DNA of 64,000 nt from Streptomyces sp. TRM68416 (GCF_014596915.1 NZ_JACVWU010000021.1:107608-171607); one strand, 5' to 3'; shown: positions 43,567-52,922, numbered from the stretch's first letter. Notes: generated from the letters alone by a model not told the origin. Program-made: numbers and translations.

Positions 43567-43760
43567 GCACCGCACTTGAGTGGTTCAAGTCGAGCTACAG
43601 CGGCAGCGAAGGCGGCCAGTGCATCGAAGTCGCCTGCAACGAAGCCGGTATTCACATCCGCGACTCCAAGAACCCGGAAGCGACGGGCCCCACCCTCACC
43701 TCCTCCCCGGAGGCCTGGGCGGCCTTCACGGCGTACGCCACGGACGCCACCGCCCGCTAG
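43563..43760 (+). CDS. DUF397 small protein
   Basis: A 65-residue protein with the typical DUF397 pattern: WFKSSYSGSEGGQCIEVA near the start, then IHIRDSKNPEATGPTL and WAAFTAYA. Its ATG overlaps the stop of the XRE gene (ATGA). DUF397 proteins are usual companions of XRE/DUF5753 regulators in Streptomyces and some antagonise them. With the regulator broken upstream, translational coupling to it would be reduced unless ribosomes restart. Confidence 0.88.
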   Translation: MSTALEWFKSSYSGSEGGQCIEVACNEAGIHIRDSKNPEATGPTLTSSPEAWAAFTAYATDATAR

Positions 43761-43771
43761 AGACGCCGAAA

Positions 43772-43794
43772 GCCGCCCGGAGGAACCGGGCGGC
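43772..43794. terminator. Hairpin terminator
   Basis: GCCGCCCGG (43772-43780), a 5-nt loop and the complement at 43786-43794 form a 9-bp stem between the convergent DUF397 and DUF805 genes. Confidence 0.75.
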
Positions 43795-43815
43795 CAGGGC
43801 TTGCGCGTATGTGTG

Positions 43816-44175
43816 TCAGGCGTGGGCCTGCACGAACTTCGGGTTCTCGCCGTGCTTGTTGGCGCCCGCCTCACCGTCGAGGCAGAGGAAGACCAGCAGC
43901 ACGATGCCGCCGACGAGCGGAATCAGAGCGATGAGGATCCACCAGCCGGAACGGCCGGTGTCGTGCAGCCGCCGGACCGTGACGCCCAGGCTGGGCAGCA
44001 GAAGGCCGAGAGCCATCACCAGGGAGAGGATCTGCGAACCGAGGACCGCGAGGTCGACGATCGACGCCACGACGGCGAAGATCATGTAGAACAGGGTGTA
44101 CATCCAGTATTCCTTGCGACGGGCACGCCCGCTGAACACCGCGTACTTCTTGACGACTTCGACGAACCAGTTCAT
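43816..44175 (-). CDS. DUF805 membrane protein
   Basis: A 119-residue inner-membrane protein. The N-terminus FSGRARRKEYWMYTLF and the central RRLHDTGRSGWWILIALIP are hallmark DUF805 segments. There are three to four hydrophobic helices. The function of the family is unknown. It stands alone, followed upstream by a 276-bp gap (44176-44451) in which I see no gene or repeat. Confidence 0.88.
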   Translation of the reverse strand: MNWFVEVVKKYAVFSGRARRKEYWMYTLFYMIFAVVASIVDLAVLGSQILSLVMALGLLLPSLGVTVRRLHDTGRSGWWILIALIPLVGGIVLLVFLCLDGEAGANKHGENPKFVQAHA

Positions 44176-44451
44176 TCCATCCCCCAGGGATCGATCTACG
44201 GAGCCTCACCGATCAGGTCCGGCCAGGCGGAGAAGCTACGTAGCTGACGAGATCTCGTCAAAGCGCCTGCGCATTCCCTGTTCACATGACTTGAGCACCG
44301 CAAAACGGACACTCCGGCAACGCATCGGCGATCATTTCCGGACACACTCAGCAGCGATCACCGAGGACGACACCAGTCAGCCACCGAACCGTGTGCGTTC
44401 CGTTGTCACTCCTACGCAGTTTCGATGCCGGAACGATCCGGAACCGTTGCC

Positions 44452-45663
44452 TCAGCACAGCCCGTTCGCCAGCCTCCGCAGGCCCTCCCCGATCCGCTCG
44501 GGCGTCTCCGTCACGAAGCACAGCCGCAGCGTCGAACGGTCGGCCGCACCGGCGTGGAAGGGCGCGCCCGGCACGTACGCCACGTCATGCCGCACAACGG
44601 CGGGCAGCAGGACCGTCGCGTCGTACGACTCCGGCAACCGCGCCCAGAGGAACATCCCTCCCTCGGGCCGGTTCCAGGCCGAGCCCTCGGGCAGGGCCCT
44701 CGCCAGCCCGGCGACCATGGCGTCCCTACGCTCCCGGTAGGCCCCGGCGACCCGCGCCACGTGCGCGTCGAGGTCCTGGTCGGCCAGGTAGCGGGCGGCG
44801 GCCAGCTGGTTGACGGTCGGGGTGTGCAGGTCGGCGGCCTGCTTGGCGACGGCGCAGGCGCGGCGCAGGGCGGCCGGCGCGCGCAGCCAGCCCAGCCGCA
44901 TGCCGGGCGCCATGACCTTGGAGAAGGAGCCGAGGAGCACGGTCCGGTCGGCGGCGTTCTGCAAGGAGGCGATCCACGGCACGCGCTCGCCCTCGAAGCG
45001 CAGTTCGCCGTAGGGGTCGTCCTCGACGATCCACAGCCCGTGCCGCGCGGCGACGGCGGCGAGGGCGGCGCGCCGTTCGGCGGGCAGGGTGCGGCCGGTG
45101 GGGTTCTGGAAGGTGGGGACGGTGTAGAGCAGCTTGGGCCGCTCGCGCCGCACGTACTCCTCCAGCGCCGCGGGGTCGACGCCGTGCTCGTCGCCGGGCA
45201 CGGCCAGCACGCGGGCCCCGGCGAGGCCGAAGACCTGGAGGGCCGCGAGATAGCAGGGGTCCTCGACGAGGACGGTGTCGCCGGGGTCGACGAGTGCGGT
45301 GGCGAGCAGGGACAGGGCCTGCTGGGAGCCGGTGGTGACCAGCAGGTCGTCGGCGTCGGTGGGCAGCCCCCGCGCCGAGGTCCGTGCGGCGAGCGCCTCG
45401 CGCAGGGCCGGTACGCCTTCGGTCGTGGAGTACTGCAGCGCCTGCCCGGGAGTGTCGGCGAGGACGGCCCGGTAGGCGGCGGCGACCCCGTCGGCGTCGA
45501 AGAGTTCCGGTGCCGGCAGCCCGCCCGCGAAGTTGATCACCTCGGGGCGGGCGGTGACGGCGAGGATGTCCCGTACCGGGGAACCGCCGATCGAACGGGT
45601 CCGCGCGGCCAGCGGCGGCACAGCGGCTCGATCGGCGGCTGACACGGACTCGATGACGCTCAC
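44452..45663 (-). CDS. PLP-dependent aminotransferase, class I/II
   Basis: A 403-residue fold-type I aminotransferase similar to 2-aminoadipate/multi-substrate aminotransferases. It shows VINFAGGLPAPELFD, TTGSQQALSLLA, the PLP-ring contact region TFQNPTGRTLP, EDDPYGELRFEG and the Schiff-base Lys in LLGSFSKVMAPGMRLGW near residue 237. The C-terminus has GGMFLWARLP and LRLCFVTETPERIGEGLRRL. GTG 45663 has AAGGAG seven bases upstream and is preferred over an upstream in-frame start. The physiological substrate is not clear. Confidence 0.88.
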   Translation of the reverse strand: MSVIESVSAADRAAVPPLAARTRSIGGSPVRDILAVTARPEVINFAGGLPAPELFDADGVAAAYRAVLADTPGQALQYSTTEGVPALREALAARTSARGLPTDADDLLVTTGSQQALSLLATALVDPGDTVLVEDPCYLAALQVFGLAGARVLAVPGDEHGVDPAALEEYVRRERPKLLYTVPTFQNPTGRTLPAERRAALAAVAARHGLWIVEDDPYGELRFEGERVPWIASLQNAADRTVLLGSFSKVMAPGMRLGWLRAPAALRRACAVAKQAADLHTPTVNQLAAARYLADQDLDAHVARVAGAYRERRDAMVAGLARALPEGSAWNRPEGGMFLWARLPESYDATVLLPAVVRHDVAYVPGAPFHAGAADRSTLRLCFVTETPERIGEGLRRLANGLC

Positions 45664-45778
45664 GGCACGGCTCCTTCGGTCGGTTCGTGACCGCAGCGTA
45701 GGCACATACATGCCGCCTACAAGCAGATTTCCGCGATCCGGACCCGGAGCCGGGTACCGTCGACGTGCCGCCGACGAA

Positions 45779-46771
45779 CTACCGCAGCTTCTGGGCCGCT
45801 TCGGTGGCCCAGTAGGTGAGGATGTTGCGCGCGCCGGCCCGCTTGATGCCGGTGAGCGCCTCCATGATGGCGCGGTCCCGGTCGATCCAGCCCTTCTCCG
45901 CGGCGGCCTCGATCATCGAGTACTCGCCGGAGATCTGGTAGGCGGCGACCGGCACGTCGACGGCGTCGGCGACCTTCGCCAGGATGTCGAGGTAGGGCCC
46001 GGCGGGCTTGACCATCACCATGTCGGCGCCCTCTTCGAGGTCGAGGGCGAGCTCCCGCAGCGACTCCCGCGCGTTGGCCGGGTCCTGCTGGTACGTCTTC
46101 CGGTCGCCGCGCAGCGACGAGCCGACGGCCTCCCGGAAGGGCCCGTAGAAGGCGGAGGCGTACTTGGCGGTGTAGGCGAGGATGGCCACGTCCTCCCGCC
46201 CGATCTGGTCGAGCGCGTCCCGTACGACGCCGATCTGCCCGTCCATCATCCCGCTGGGGCCTACGACATGGGCGCCGGCATCGGCCTGCACCTGGGCCAT
46301 CTCGGCGTACCGCTCGAGGGTGGCGTCGTTGTCGACGCGCCCTTCCGCGTCGAGCACTCCGCAGTGCCCGTGGTCGGTGGTCTCGTCGAGACACAGGTCG
46401 GACATGACGAGCAACTCGTCGCCGACCTCGGCCCGTACGTCCCGGATGGCGACCTGGAGGATCCCGTCCGGATCGGTCCCGGGCGTCCCGAGCGCGTCCT
46501 TCTTCGACTCCTCCGGCACCCCGAAGAGCATGATCCCGGAGACCCCGGCCGCCACGGCCTCCGCGGCCGCCTTCTTCAGACTGTCCCGGGTGTGCTGCAC
46601 GACGCCCGGCATCGCCGCGATCGGCACGGGCTCAGCAACCCCCTCCCGCACGAACGCCGGAAGGATGAAGTCGGCCGGGTGCAACCGCGTCTCGGCAACC
46701 ATCCGCCGCATCACGGGGGTAGTCCTCAGCCGCCGAGGCCGGGTACCGGGAAAGGATCCATACGTCGACAT
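45779..46771 (-). CDS. hemB: Delta-aminolevulinic acid dehydratase (porphobilinogen synthase)
   Basis: A 330-residue enzyme that condenses two 5-aminolevulinate molecules to porphobilinogen. The metal-binding segment reads SDLCLDETTDHGHCGVL. The two active-site lysines are in AYTAKYASAFYGPFR near 200 and MVMVKPAGPYLDI near 253. ATG 46771 gives MSTYGSFPGTRPRRLR, the usual start. It is the last haem gene of the region and is separated from hemD by about 245 bp, which contain one copy of a dispersed repeat. Confidence 0.95.
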   Translation of the reverse strand: MSTYGSFPGTRPRRLRTTPVMRRMVAETRLHPADFILPAFVREGVAEPVPIAAMPGVVQHTRDSLKKAAAEAVAAGVSGIMLFGVPEESKKDALGTPGTDPDGILQVAIRDVRAEVGDELLVMSDLCLDETTDHGHCGVLDAEGRVDNDATLERYAEMAQVQADAGAHVVGPSGMMDGQIGVVRDALDQIGREDVAILAYTAKYASAFYGPFREAVGSSLRGDRKTYQQDPANARESLRELALDLEEGADMVMVKPAGPYLDILAKVADAVDVPVAAYQISGEYSMIEAAAEKGWIDRDRAIMEALTGIKRAGARNILTYWATEAAQKLR

Positions 46772-46863
46772 AACACCTACGCTACGCCCGCCCCACCCAC
46801 CCCGATACCAACGCCCTGTCGGCACCGGCCCGCGCCCACCGCGTAGCTGTCGAAGCCCGTCAA

Positions 46864-46938
46864 GCTGCGGGCATGTGTGCCGCCTGGGGCGGCACGGGTG
46901 GGCGCAGGCGGCACCCCGACAGCGCCGGGCCGCGCGAC
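46864..46938. repeat. Dispersed palindromic repeat, copy A
   Basis: About 75 bp with a core GTGCCGCC-TGG-GGCGGCAC hairpin followed by GGTGGGCGCAGGCGGCACCCC and CAGCGCCGGG. It is nearly identical to copies at 50494 and 53972. This copy lies between hemB and hemD. Confidence 0.85.
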
Positions 46939-47016
46939 CCACCCGCGCCGGCCCCAACGCAGGGCCACCTGCACCGCCGTACGCCGAAACCCCCGTACGC
47001 GGAACCCGCCGTACGC

Positions 47017-48723
47017 CTAAGTCGTCGTACGCCGCCGCCGGGCCCCCGGCCTCCGCTCGCTCGGCCGCGTCACCGGATCCCCGGCCTCGACCGCCGCGGC
47101 CCGCCGCCGCAGACCGAAGTCCGCAAGCGCCTCCGCCAGCTTGTGCACGGACGGCTCCGGAGCCATCACGTCCACCCTAAGCCCATGCTCCTCGGCGGTC
47201 TTCGCAGTGGCAGGACCGATACAGGCGATGACGGTCACGTTGTGCGGCTTCCCGGCGATACCCACCAGGTTCCGCACGGTGGAGGACGACGTGAAGAGAA
47301 CGGCGTCGAAGCCACCGCCCTTGATCGCCTCCCGCGTCTCCGCCGGCGGCGGCGAGGCGCGCACGGTCCGGTACGCCGTGACGTCGTCGACCTCCCAGCC
47401 CAGCTCGATGAGCCCGGCGACCAGCGTCTCGGTGGCGATGTCGGCCCGCGGCAGGAACACCCGGTCGATCGGGTCGAAGACGGGGTCGTACGGCGGCCAG
47501 TCCTCCAGCAGACCCGCGGCCGACTGCTCCCCGCTCGGCACCAGATCCGGCTTCACACCGAACGCGATCAGCGCCTTCGCGGTCTGCTCGCCCACCGCGG
47601 CGACCTTGATGCCCGCGAACGCCCGGGCATCGAGCCCGTACTCCTCGAACTTCTCCCGTACGGCCTTCACCGCGTTGACCGACGTGAAGGCGATCCACTC
47701 GTAGCGGCCCGTGACCAGGCCCTTGACCGCCCGCTCCATCTGCTGCGGCGTCCGCGGCGGCTCGACGGCGATCGTCGGCACCTCGTGCGGCACGGCCCCG
47801 TAGGACCGCAGCTGGTCGGAGAGCGACGCCGCCTGCTCCTTCGTCCGCGGCACGAGCACCTTCCAGCCGAACAGCGGCTTGGACTCGAACCACGAGAGCT
47901 GCTCGCGCTGGGCCGCGGCGGAACGCTCACCGACCACGGCTATCACCGGCCGGCCGCCCTCCGGCGACGGCAGCACCTTCGCCTGCTTCAGGGTCTGCGC
48001 GATCGTGCCGAGCGTCGCCGTCCACGTCCGCTGACGCGTGGTGGTACCGGCGACCGTGACCGTCATCGGCGTATCGGGCTTGCGGCCGGCCGCCACCAGC
48101 TCACCGGCGGCGGCGGCGACGGAGTCGAGGGTGGTCGAGACGACGACCGTCCCGTCCGACGCGCCCACCTCCGTCCAGCACCGGTCGGATGCCGTGCGCG
48201 CGTCCACGAACCGTACGTCCGCGCCCTCGGCGTCCCGCAGCGGCACACCCGCGTACGCGGGCACGCCGACCGCGGCCGCGACGCCGGGGACCACCTCGAA
48301 GGGCACCCCGGCCGCGGCGCACGCCAGCATCTCCTCGGCGGCGTAGGCGTCGAGCCCGGGGTCCCCGGACACCGCACGCACCACCCGCCTGCCGCCCCGT
48401 GCGGCCTCCATGACAAGATGTGCGGCATCCCGCACGGTGGGTGCCCCAGCGGTTTTTGACGAACCGTCAACAACCGCTAGTTGAGGCGTGCCTGTGCCCG
48501 GAACCGGGTCCGACGAAGGATCCGTGTCCGTGTTCATGACGGCAACGCCCGACCTGGCGTGCACACGTACGACGTCGAGCACCTCGTGCTCGGCGACGAG
48601 AACGTCCGCGTTCGCCAGCGCCTCCACGGCGCGCAGAGTCAGCAGTCCCGGATCCCCGGGTCCGGCACCGAGGAAGGTGACGTGCCCGTGTTCGAGGCCG
48701 GTGGGAAGGGTGGTGGGGCTCAC
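47017..48723 (-). CDS. hemD: Uroporphyrinogen-III synthase with N-terminal SUMT-like domain
   Basis: A 568-residue two-domain protein. Residues about 1 to 250 resemble uroporphyrinogen-III C-methyltransferase (FLGAGPGDPGLLTLRAVEAL, VVPGVAAAVGVPAYAGVPL). Residues about 270 to 530 are uroporphyrinogen-III synthase, which closes and inverts the tetrapyrrole (WKVLVPRTKEQAASLSDQL, FTSVNAVKAVREKFEE, FTSSSTVRNLVG, CIGPATAKTAEEHGL). In the first domain the usual FGRGGEE-like stretch reads DAYAAEE and the conserved THR after the proline-rich strand reads LRDAE, so methyltransferase activity may be lost. GTG 48723 overlaps the hemC stop. The C-terminus ends in an Arg/Thr-rich tail. Confidence 0.92.
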   Translation of the reverse strand: MSPTTLPTGLEHGHVTFLGAGPGDPGLLTLRAVEALANADVLVAEHEVLDVVRVHARSGVAVMNTDTDPSSDPVPGTGTPQLAVVDGSSKTAGAPTVRDAAHLVMEAARGGRRVVRAVSGDPGLDAYAAEEMLACAAAGVPFEVVPGVAAAVGVPAYAGVPLRDAEGADVRFVDARTASDRCWTEVGASDGTVVVSTTLDSVAAAAGELVAAGRKPDTPMTVTVAGTTTRQRTWTATLGTIAQTLKQAKVLPSPEGGRPVIAVVGERSAAAQREQLSWFESKPLFGWKVLVPRTKEQAASLSDQLRSYGAVPHEVPTIAVEPPRTPQQMERAVKGLVTGRYEWIAFTSVNAVKAVREKFEEYGLDARAFAGIKVAAVGEQTAKALIAFGVKPDLVPSGEQSAAGLLEDWPPYDPVFDPIDRVFLPRADIATETLVAGLIELGWEVDDVTAYRTVRASPPPAETREAIKGGGFDAVLFTSSSTVRNLVGIAGKPHNVTVIACIGPATAKTAEEHGLRVDVMAPEPSVHKLAEALADFGLRRRAAAVEAGDPVTRPSERRPGARRRRTTT

Positions 48724-49691
48724 TGTGCTCGCTCCCCCATCAGACCGGCCGCGCCCTGGGCAAGCATCTCGGCAGCGAGTTCGCGACCGAGCGCAAGCGC
48801 CTGGTCGTGCGTCTCGGGCACGGGACCGGTGGTGGACAGCTGCACCGTACGAGTGCCGTCGGTCGTGCCGACGACGCCCCGCAGGCGCATTTCCTTGACA
48901 ATCTGCCCGTCGGCCAAAAGGTCGGCCAGCGCGCCCACAGGGGCGCTGCAGCCGGCCTCCAGGGCGGCGAGCAGGGAACGCTCGGCGGTGACGGCGACCC
49001 GCGTGAACGGGTCGTCGAGCTCACCGAGCGCGGCGACGAGGGCAGTGTCTTGGGCGGTGTGCCCCGCCCTGCACTCGATCGCCAGGGCCCCCTGGCCGGG
49101 GGCGGGCAGAACTGTGTCGACCGACAGGAAGTCGGTCACTTCGTCGATGCGCCCGATGCGGTTCAGGCCGGCCGCCGCCAGCACCACCGCGTCCAGCTCA
49201 CCGTCGTGCACGTACCGGATCCGCGTGTCGACGTTCCCGCGGATCGGCACCGTCTCGATGTCCAGCCCGTGGGCCCGTGCGTACGCGTTCAGCTGTGCCA
49301 TCCGGCGCGGCGAACCCGTACCGATGCGCGCCCCGCGCGGCAGGTCGGTGAACTTCCGCGCGTCGCGGGCGACGATGACGTCCCGCGGGTCCTCGCGCAC
49401 GGGAACGGCGGCCAGCGCCAGCTCCTCGGGCTGTGCGGTCGGCAGGTCCTTCAGGGAGTGCACGGCGAAGTCGACCTCGCCGCGCAGCAGCGCGTCCCGC
49501 AGCGCGGTCACGAACACGCCCGTGCCGCCGATCTGCGCGAGGTGCTCCCGCGACACATCCCCGTACGTGGTGATCTCGACGAGCTCCACGGGCCGCCCGG
49601 TCACCTGGCTCACGGCTTCCGCCACCTGCCCGGACTGGGCCATGGCGAGCTTGCTCCGCCTGGTCCCGAGCCTCAGCGCCTTGTCCCTCAT
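48720..49691 (-). CDS. hemC: Porphobilinogen deaminase (hydroxymethylbilane synthase)
   Basis: A 323-residue enzyme that joins four porphobilinogens. Visible motifs are LRLGTRRSKLAMAQSGQVA, FAVHSLKDLPTAQPEELAL, RIGTGSPRRMAQL and the dipyrromethane cofactor Cys in ALEAGCSAPVGALADL near 251. Its ATG overlaps the hemA stop (ATGA) and its stop overlaps the hemD start, so rex-hemA-hemC-hemD form one translationally coupled operon. Confidence 0.95.
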   Translation of the reverse strand: MRDKALRLGTRRSKLAMAQSGQVAEAVSQVTGRPVELVEITTYGDVSREHLAQIGGTGVFVTALRDALLRGEVDFAVHSLKDLPTAQPEELALAAVPVREDPRDVIVARDARKFTDLPRGARIGTGSPRRMAQLNAYARAHGLDIETVPIRGNVDTRIRYVHDGELDAVVLAAAGLNRIGRIDEVTDFLSVDTVLPAPGQGALAIECRAGHTAQDTALVAALGELDDPFTRVAVTAERSLLAALEAGCSAPVGALADLLADGQIVKEMRLRGVVGTTDGTRTVQLSTTGPVPETHDQALALGRELAAEMLAQGAAGLMGERAQ

Positions 49692-51436
49692 GATGCGGGC
49701 CCTCGGTCTTTCTCATCGGTGCTCTTCTCGGCCCGCGAGACGGCGGCAACCGTCTCCGGGGCGAGGTCGAACAGGGTCCGCAGCGCGTCCGCGTACCCGG
49801 CGCCGCCGGGTTCGGCCGCGAGCTGCTTGACCCGTACGGTCGGCGCGTGCAGCAGTTTGTCCACGACGCGCTTCACGGTCTGGGTGATCTCGGCGCGGTG
49901 CTTGTCGTCGAGCCCGGGCAGCCGCCCCTCCAACCGGGCGATCTCACCGGCCACGACATCGGCGGCCATGGTCCGCAGCGCCACCACGGTCGGGGTGATG
50001 TGCGCGGCCCGGAGCGCCGCCCCGAACGCCGCGACCTCGTCGGAGACGATACGGCGGACCTGGTCGACGTCGGTCGCCATCGGCGCGTCCGCCGAGGCCT
50101 CGGCCAGCGACTCGATGTCGACCAGACGGACCCCGGCCAGCCGGTGCACGGCGGCGTCGATGTCACGCGGCATCGCAAGATCAAGAAGGAACAGGACGGG
50201 CTCCGGCCCCTCGACCACAGCCTCGGGCCTGCGCCGCTCGGGAATCCGCCCGACCGTGGCAACAGCAGCGGCCAGCGCGGCAATGGCCTCGCCCTCATCG
50301 GCCGCACTGTGCGACCGCGTGCTGCCGTTGTCCACCCAGGCGGCATGCTGCTCCAACTCAGCAGCCCCCATCCCGGCGACGGCGGCCTCACCAGCCACGG
50401 AGAACCCGGCAGCGGCCTGCAGATCAAGCGGACAGTCGTCGTCGGCCCCCGCCGCCAAGCCGCGGGCGCTCACGCCACCTGCCTCGCCCGCCCAGCTGCG
50501 GGCATGCGTGCCGCCTGGGGCGGCACGGGTGGGCGCAGGCGGCACCCCGTCAGCGCCGGGCTGCGCGACACCCCCCCGGCCGGCACCAGCGTCCGGCACC
50601 CGCCCGGCAACGGCCCGCGCAACGGCGTCCGCCGCCAACACCAGCCCCGTAGCCCCCGTACAAGACACCACGACATCGGCACGTGTCAGCTCATCAGCCA
50701 CCGCACCCATGGACACCGCACGGGCCAGCCCCGCAGAGCCGCCCTCATTGAGAATCTCCGCAAGCCGCTCGGCCCGATCAGCCGTACGGTTGGCGATGAC
50801 GACCTCGGCCACCCCCACCCGCGCCAGCGTCGCCGCGGCCAGCGAGGACATCGACCCGGCCCCGATCACCAGCGCGGTCTTGCCCCGGGCCCAGCCCTGC
50901 ACCGCCGTACCCCGGGCCAGCTGCTCAAGCCCGAAGGTGACCAGCGACTGCCCCGCCCGGTCGATCCCGGTCTCGGAGTGCGCCCGCTTGCCGACCCGCA
51001 GCGCCTGCTGGAACAGGTCGTTCATCAGCCGCCCGGCGCTGTGCAGCTCCTGCGCCCGCGCCAGGGAGTCCTTGATCTGCCCGAGGATCTGCCCCTCGCC
51101 GACGACCATCGAGTCCAGCCCGCAGGCCACCGAGAACAGATGGTGGACGGCCCGGTCCTCGTAGTGGACGTAGAGGTACGGCGTGAGCTCGTCGAGCCCG
51201 ACCCCGCTGTGCTGGGCGAGCAGCGTGGACAGCTCGGCCACACCGGCGTGGAACTTGTCCACGTCGGCGTACAGCTCGATCCGGTTGCAGGTCGCGAGCA
51301 CCGCGGCCTCGGCGGCCGGTTCGGCGGCGACGGTGTCCTGGAGCAGCTTGACCTGCGCGTCCGCGTTCAGTGCCGCCCGCTCCAGCACGCTGACCGGTGC
51401 GCTGCGGTGGCTCAGCCCGACGACGAGGAGACTCAT
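49688..51436 (-). CDS. hemA: Glutamyl-tRNA reductase with internal low-complexity insertion
   Basis: A 582-residue enzyme that makes glutamate-1-semialdehyde from Glu-tRNA, the first haem step. The active-site Cys is in VLATCNRIELYAD near residue 50; GEGQILGQIKDSL and the NADPH motif VIGAGSMSSLAAATLARVG follow; FLLDLAMPRDIDAAV opens the last part. Usual bacterial HemA has about 420 to 450 residues. The excess lies between about 275 and 385, an Ala/Gly/Pro-rich stretch with no recognisable domain. Part of it (about 289-314) is encoded by a copy of the dispersed repeat. Streptomyces HemA proteins are known to be long, so the enzyme is probably active. Its ATG overlaps the rex stop. Confidence 0.94.
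   Translation of the reverse strand: MSLLVVGLSHRSAPVSVLERAALNADAQVKLLQDTVAAEPAAEAAVLATCNRIELYADVDKFHAGVAELSTLLAQHSGVGLDELTPYLYVHYEDRAVHHLFSVACGLDSMVVGEGQILGQIKDSLARAQELHSAGRLMNDLFQQALRVGKRAHSETGIDRAGQSLVTFGLEQLARGTAVQGWARGKTALVIGAGSMSSLAAATLARVGVAEVVIANRTADRAERLAEILNEGGSAGLARAVSMGAVADELTRADVVVSCTGATGLVLAADAVARAVAGRVPDAGAGRGGVAQPGADGVPPAPTRAAPGGTHARSWAGEAGGVSARGLAAGADDDCPLDLQAAAGFSVAGEAAVAGMGAAELEQHAAWVDNGSTRSHSAADEGEAIAALAAAVATVGRIPERRRPEAVVEGPEPVLFLLDLAMPRDIDAAVHRLAGVRLVDIESLAEASADAPMATDVDQVRRIVSDEVAAFGAALRAAHITPTVVALRTMAADVVAGEIARLEGRLPGLDDKHRAEITQTVKRVVDKLLHAPTVRVKQLAAEPGGAGYADALRTLFDLAPETVAAVSRAEKSTDEKDRGPAS
50494..50570. repeat. Dispersed palindromic repeat, copy B, inside hemA
   Basis: Nearly identical over about 75 bp to copies A and C, with the same GTGCCGCC-TGG-GGCGGCAC hairpin. 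It lies within the coding sequence of hemA, kept in frame, and encodes part of the low-complexity insertion. Confidence 0.85.
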
Positions 51437-52194
51437 GCCGGCATCACGGCGGGTACGTCCCCGTCGGGTCCCTGGTCGGCGGAGTCGCCCCGGGTGGCGG
51501 CCGGGATCGTGCCCTCGGCAGCCGCGGCCTCCTCGCCGGCCTTGCGCTGCTCGTGGAAGGCGAGGATCTGCAGCTCGATGGAGAGATCGACCTTGCGCAC
51601 GTCGACGCCGTCCGGGACGGACAGCACGGTCGGCGCGAAGTTCAGGATGGAGGTGACCCCGGCGGCGACCAGGCGGTCGCACACCTGCTGGGCGGCACCG
51701 GCGGGCGTGGCGATGACGCCGATGGACACGCCGTTGTCCTCGATGATCCGCTCAAGGTCGTCGGTGTGCTGCACGGGGATGCCGGCCACGGGCTTTCCGG
51801 CCATTGCGGGATCGGCGTCGATCAGTGCCGCGACGCGGAAACCGCGCGAGGCGAACCCGCCGTAGTTGGCCAGGGCGGCACCGAGGTTACCGATACCGAC
51901 GATCACAACCGGCCAGTCCTGGGTCAGGCCCAGTTCGCGGGAGATCTGGTACACGAGATACTCGACGTCGTAGCCGACGCCCCGGGTCCCGTAGGAGCCG
52001 AGGTAGGAGAAGTCCTTGCGCAGCTTCGCGGAGTTGACTCCCGCCGCGGCCGCGAGCTCCTCGGAGGAGACCGTGGGTACCGAGCGCTCAGACAGTGCGG
52101 TCAGCGCGCGGAGGTACAGCGGAAGCCGGGCGACGGTGGCCTCGGGAATCCCTCGGCTACGGGTCGCCGGTCGGTGAGTTCGGCCAGTTGCCAC
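51433..52194 (-). CDS. rex: Redox-sensing transcriptional repressor Rex
   Basis: A 253-residue NADH/NAD+-sensing repressor. The N-terminal winged helix reads VARLPLYLRALTALSER and NSAKLRKDFSYLGSYGTRGVGYDV. The Rossmann domain has VVIVGIGNLGAALANYGGF and ATPAGAAQQVCDRLVAAG, with NFAPTVL before the C-terminal swapped helix. GTG 52194 has AGGAG five to six bases upstream and gives VATGRTHRPATRSRGIPEA. A good Rex operator lies 78 bp upstream, consistent with autoregulation together with hemACD, as known for S. coelicolor. Confidence 0.96.
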   Translation of the reverse strand: MATGRTHRPATRSRGIPEATVARLPLYLRALTALSERSVPTVSSEELAAAAGVNSAKLRKDFSYLGSYGTRGVGYDVEYLVYQISRELGLTQDWPVVIVGIGNLGAALANYGGFASRGFRVAALIDADPAMAGKPVAGIPVQHTDDLERIIEDNGVSIGVIATPAGAAQQVCDRLVAAGVTSILNFAPTVLSVPDGVDVRKVDLSIELQILAFHEQRKAGEEAAAAEGTIPAATRGDSADQGPDGDVPAVMPA

Positions 52195-52271
52195 GGTGCT
52201 CCTGCGGGTAGAGCGGGGCTGCAGGCGGTCATGCGTCCCCAGACCGCCCCGTCGAAAGCAGGCTATGTCTT

Positions 52272-52287
52272 TGTGAACGCGTGCACA
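52272..52287. promoter_or_regulatory. Rex operator (ROP)
   Basis: TGTGAACGCGTGCACA matches the Rex consensus TGTGAACNNNTTCACA with one change and is almost fully palindromic. It lies in the region upstream of rex-hemACD. Confidence 0.85.
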
Positions 52288-52479
52288 AAGATGGTGTCCG
52301 ATTTGCCCGGCCAACGTGACCGGGGTCACGCGCCCCCGGCGCACGGGTGTGGAACCGGCGCACAGGCACCTTCGTTCCTCTCTCATTGGGGGCAAAACCG
52401 CACACTCTCCTCAACGATCCCCGCCCCCGAGACCAATTCGCCGTCGATCCTAAGCGACTCTCCGGGACAGTTGGACTGC

Positions 52480-52770
52480 TCAGTCAGTTCCGGTGAGGGC
52501 CTTGCGGAGGCGTTCCTCGTTCACGCGCCAGAAGGTGTGCTGGGCTCCGTCGACGAGGACGACGGGGATCTGTTCCCAGTACTGGTCGTGGAGTTGGGGG
52601 TCCTGGGTGATGTCCTTCTCCTCCCAGGGAACACCCAGATCGCCGCAGACCTTCTCGATGACGATCTGTGCGTCATCACACAGATGGCATCCCGGTTTGC
52701 GGACGAGTGTGACGAGCCGGTCTTGGGGAGCCGGGGGCTTCCGGCGGAAGAGGGGACTCATGTCAGCCAT
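52480..52770 (-). CDS. Glutaredoxin-like (DUF836) thioredoxin-fold protein
   Basis: A 96-residue thioredoxin-fold protein. The redox site reads RKPGCHLCDDAQ (CxxC), followed by WEEKDITQDPQLHDQYWEQIPVVLVDG with the cis-Pro typical of glutaredoxins. The start is ATG 52770 or ATG 52761 three codons later; neither has a strong Shine-Dalgarno. It lies upstream of rex on the same strand, but the 285-bp gap with the Rex operator makes it a separate unit. Confidence 0.85.
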   Translation of the reverse strand: MADMSPLFRRKPPAPQDRLVTLVRKPGCHLCDDAQIVIEKVCGDLGVPWEEKDITQDPQLHDQYWEQIPVVLVDGAQHTFWRVNEERLRKALTGTD

Positions 52771-52922
52771 TCTCGCGCGAGCGCGCGGGACGGGAACAGC
52801 CGCGAAGCAGCCGGGCAACACGCCGATCGGATCAGTTCTTTAACGACACGGTCGCGGAGAGTTCACAGCCTTCAAACCTCTCGACTCCGGAACCACCGAA
52901 CAAACTGGCTATGCTCACGGGC

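Noticed and set aside
46772..46957. N-terminal extension of HemB upstream of ATG 46771
   Set aside because: The extension is encoded by the dispersed repeat and low-complexity DNA; the family start MSTYGSFPG lies at 46771.
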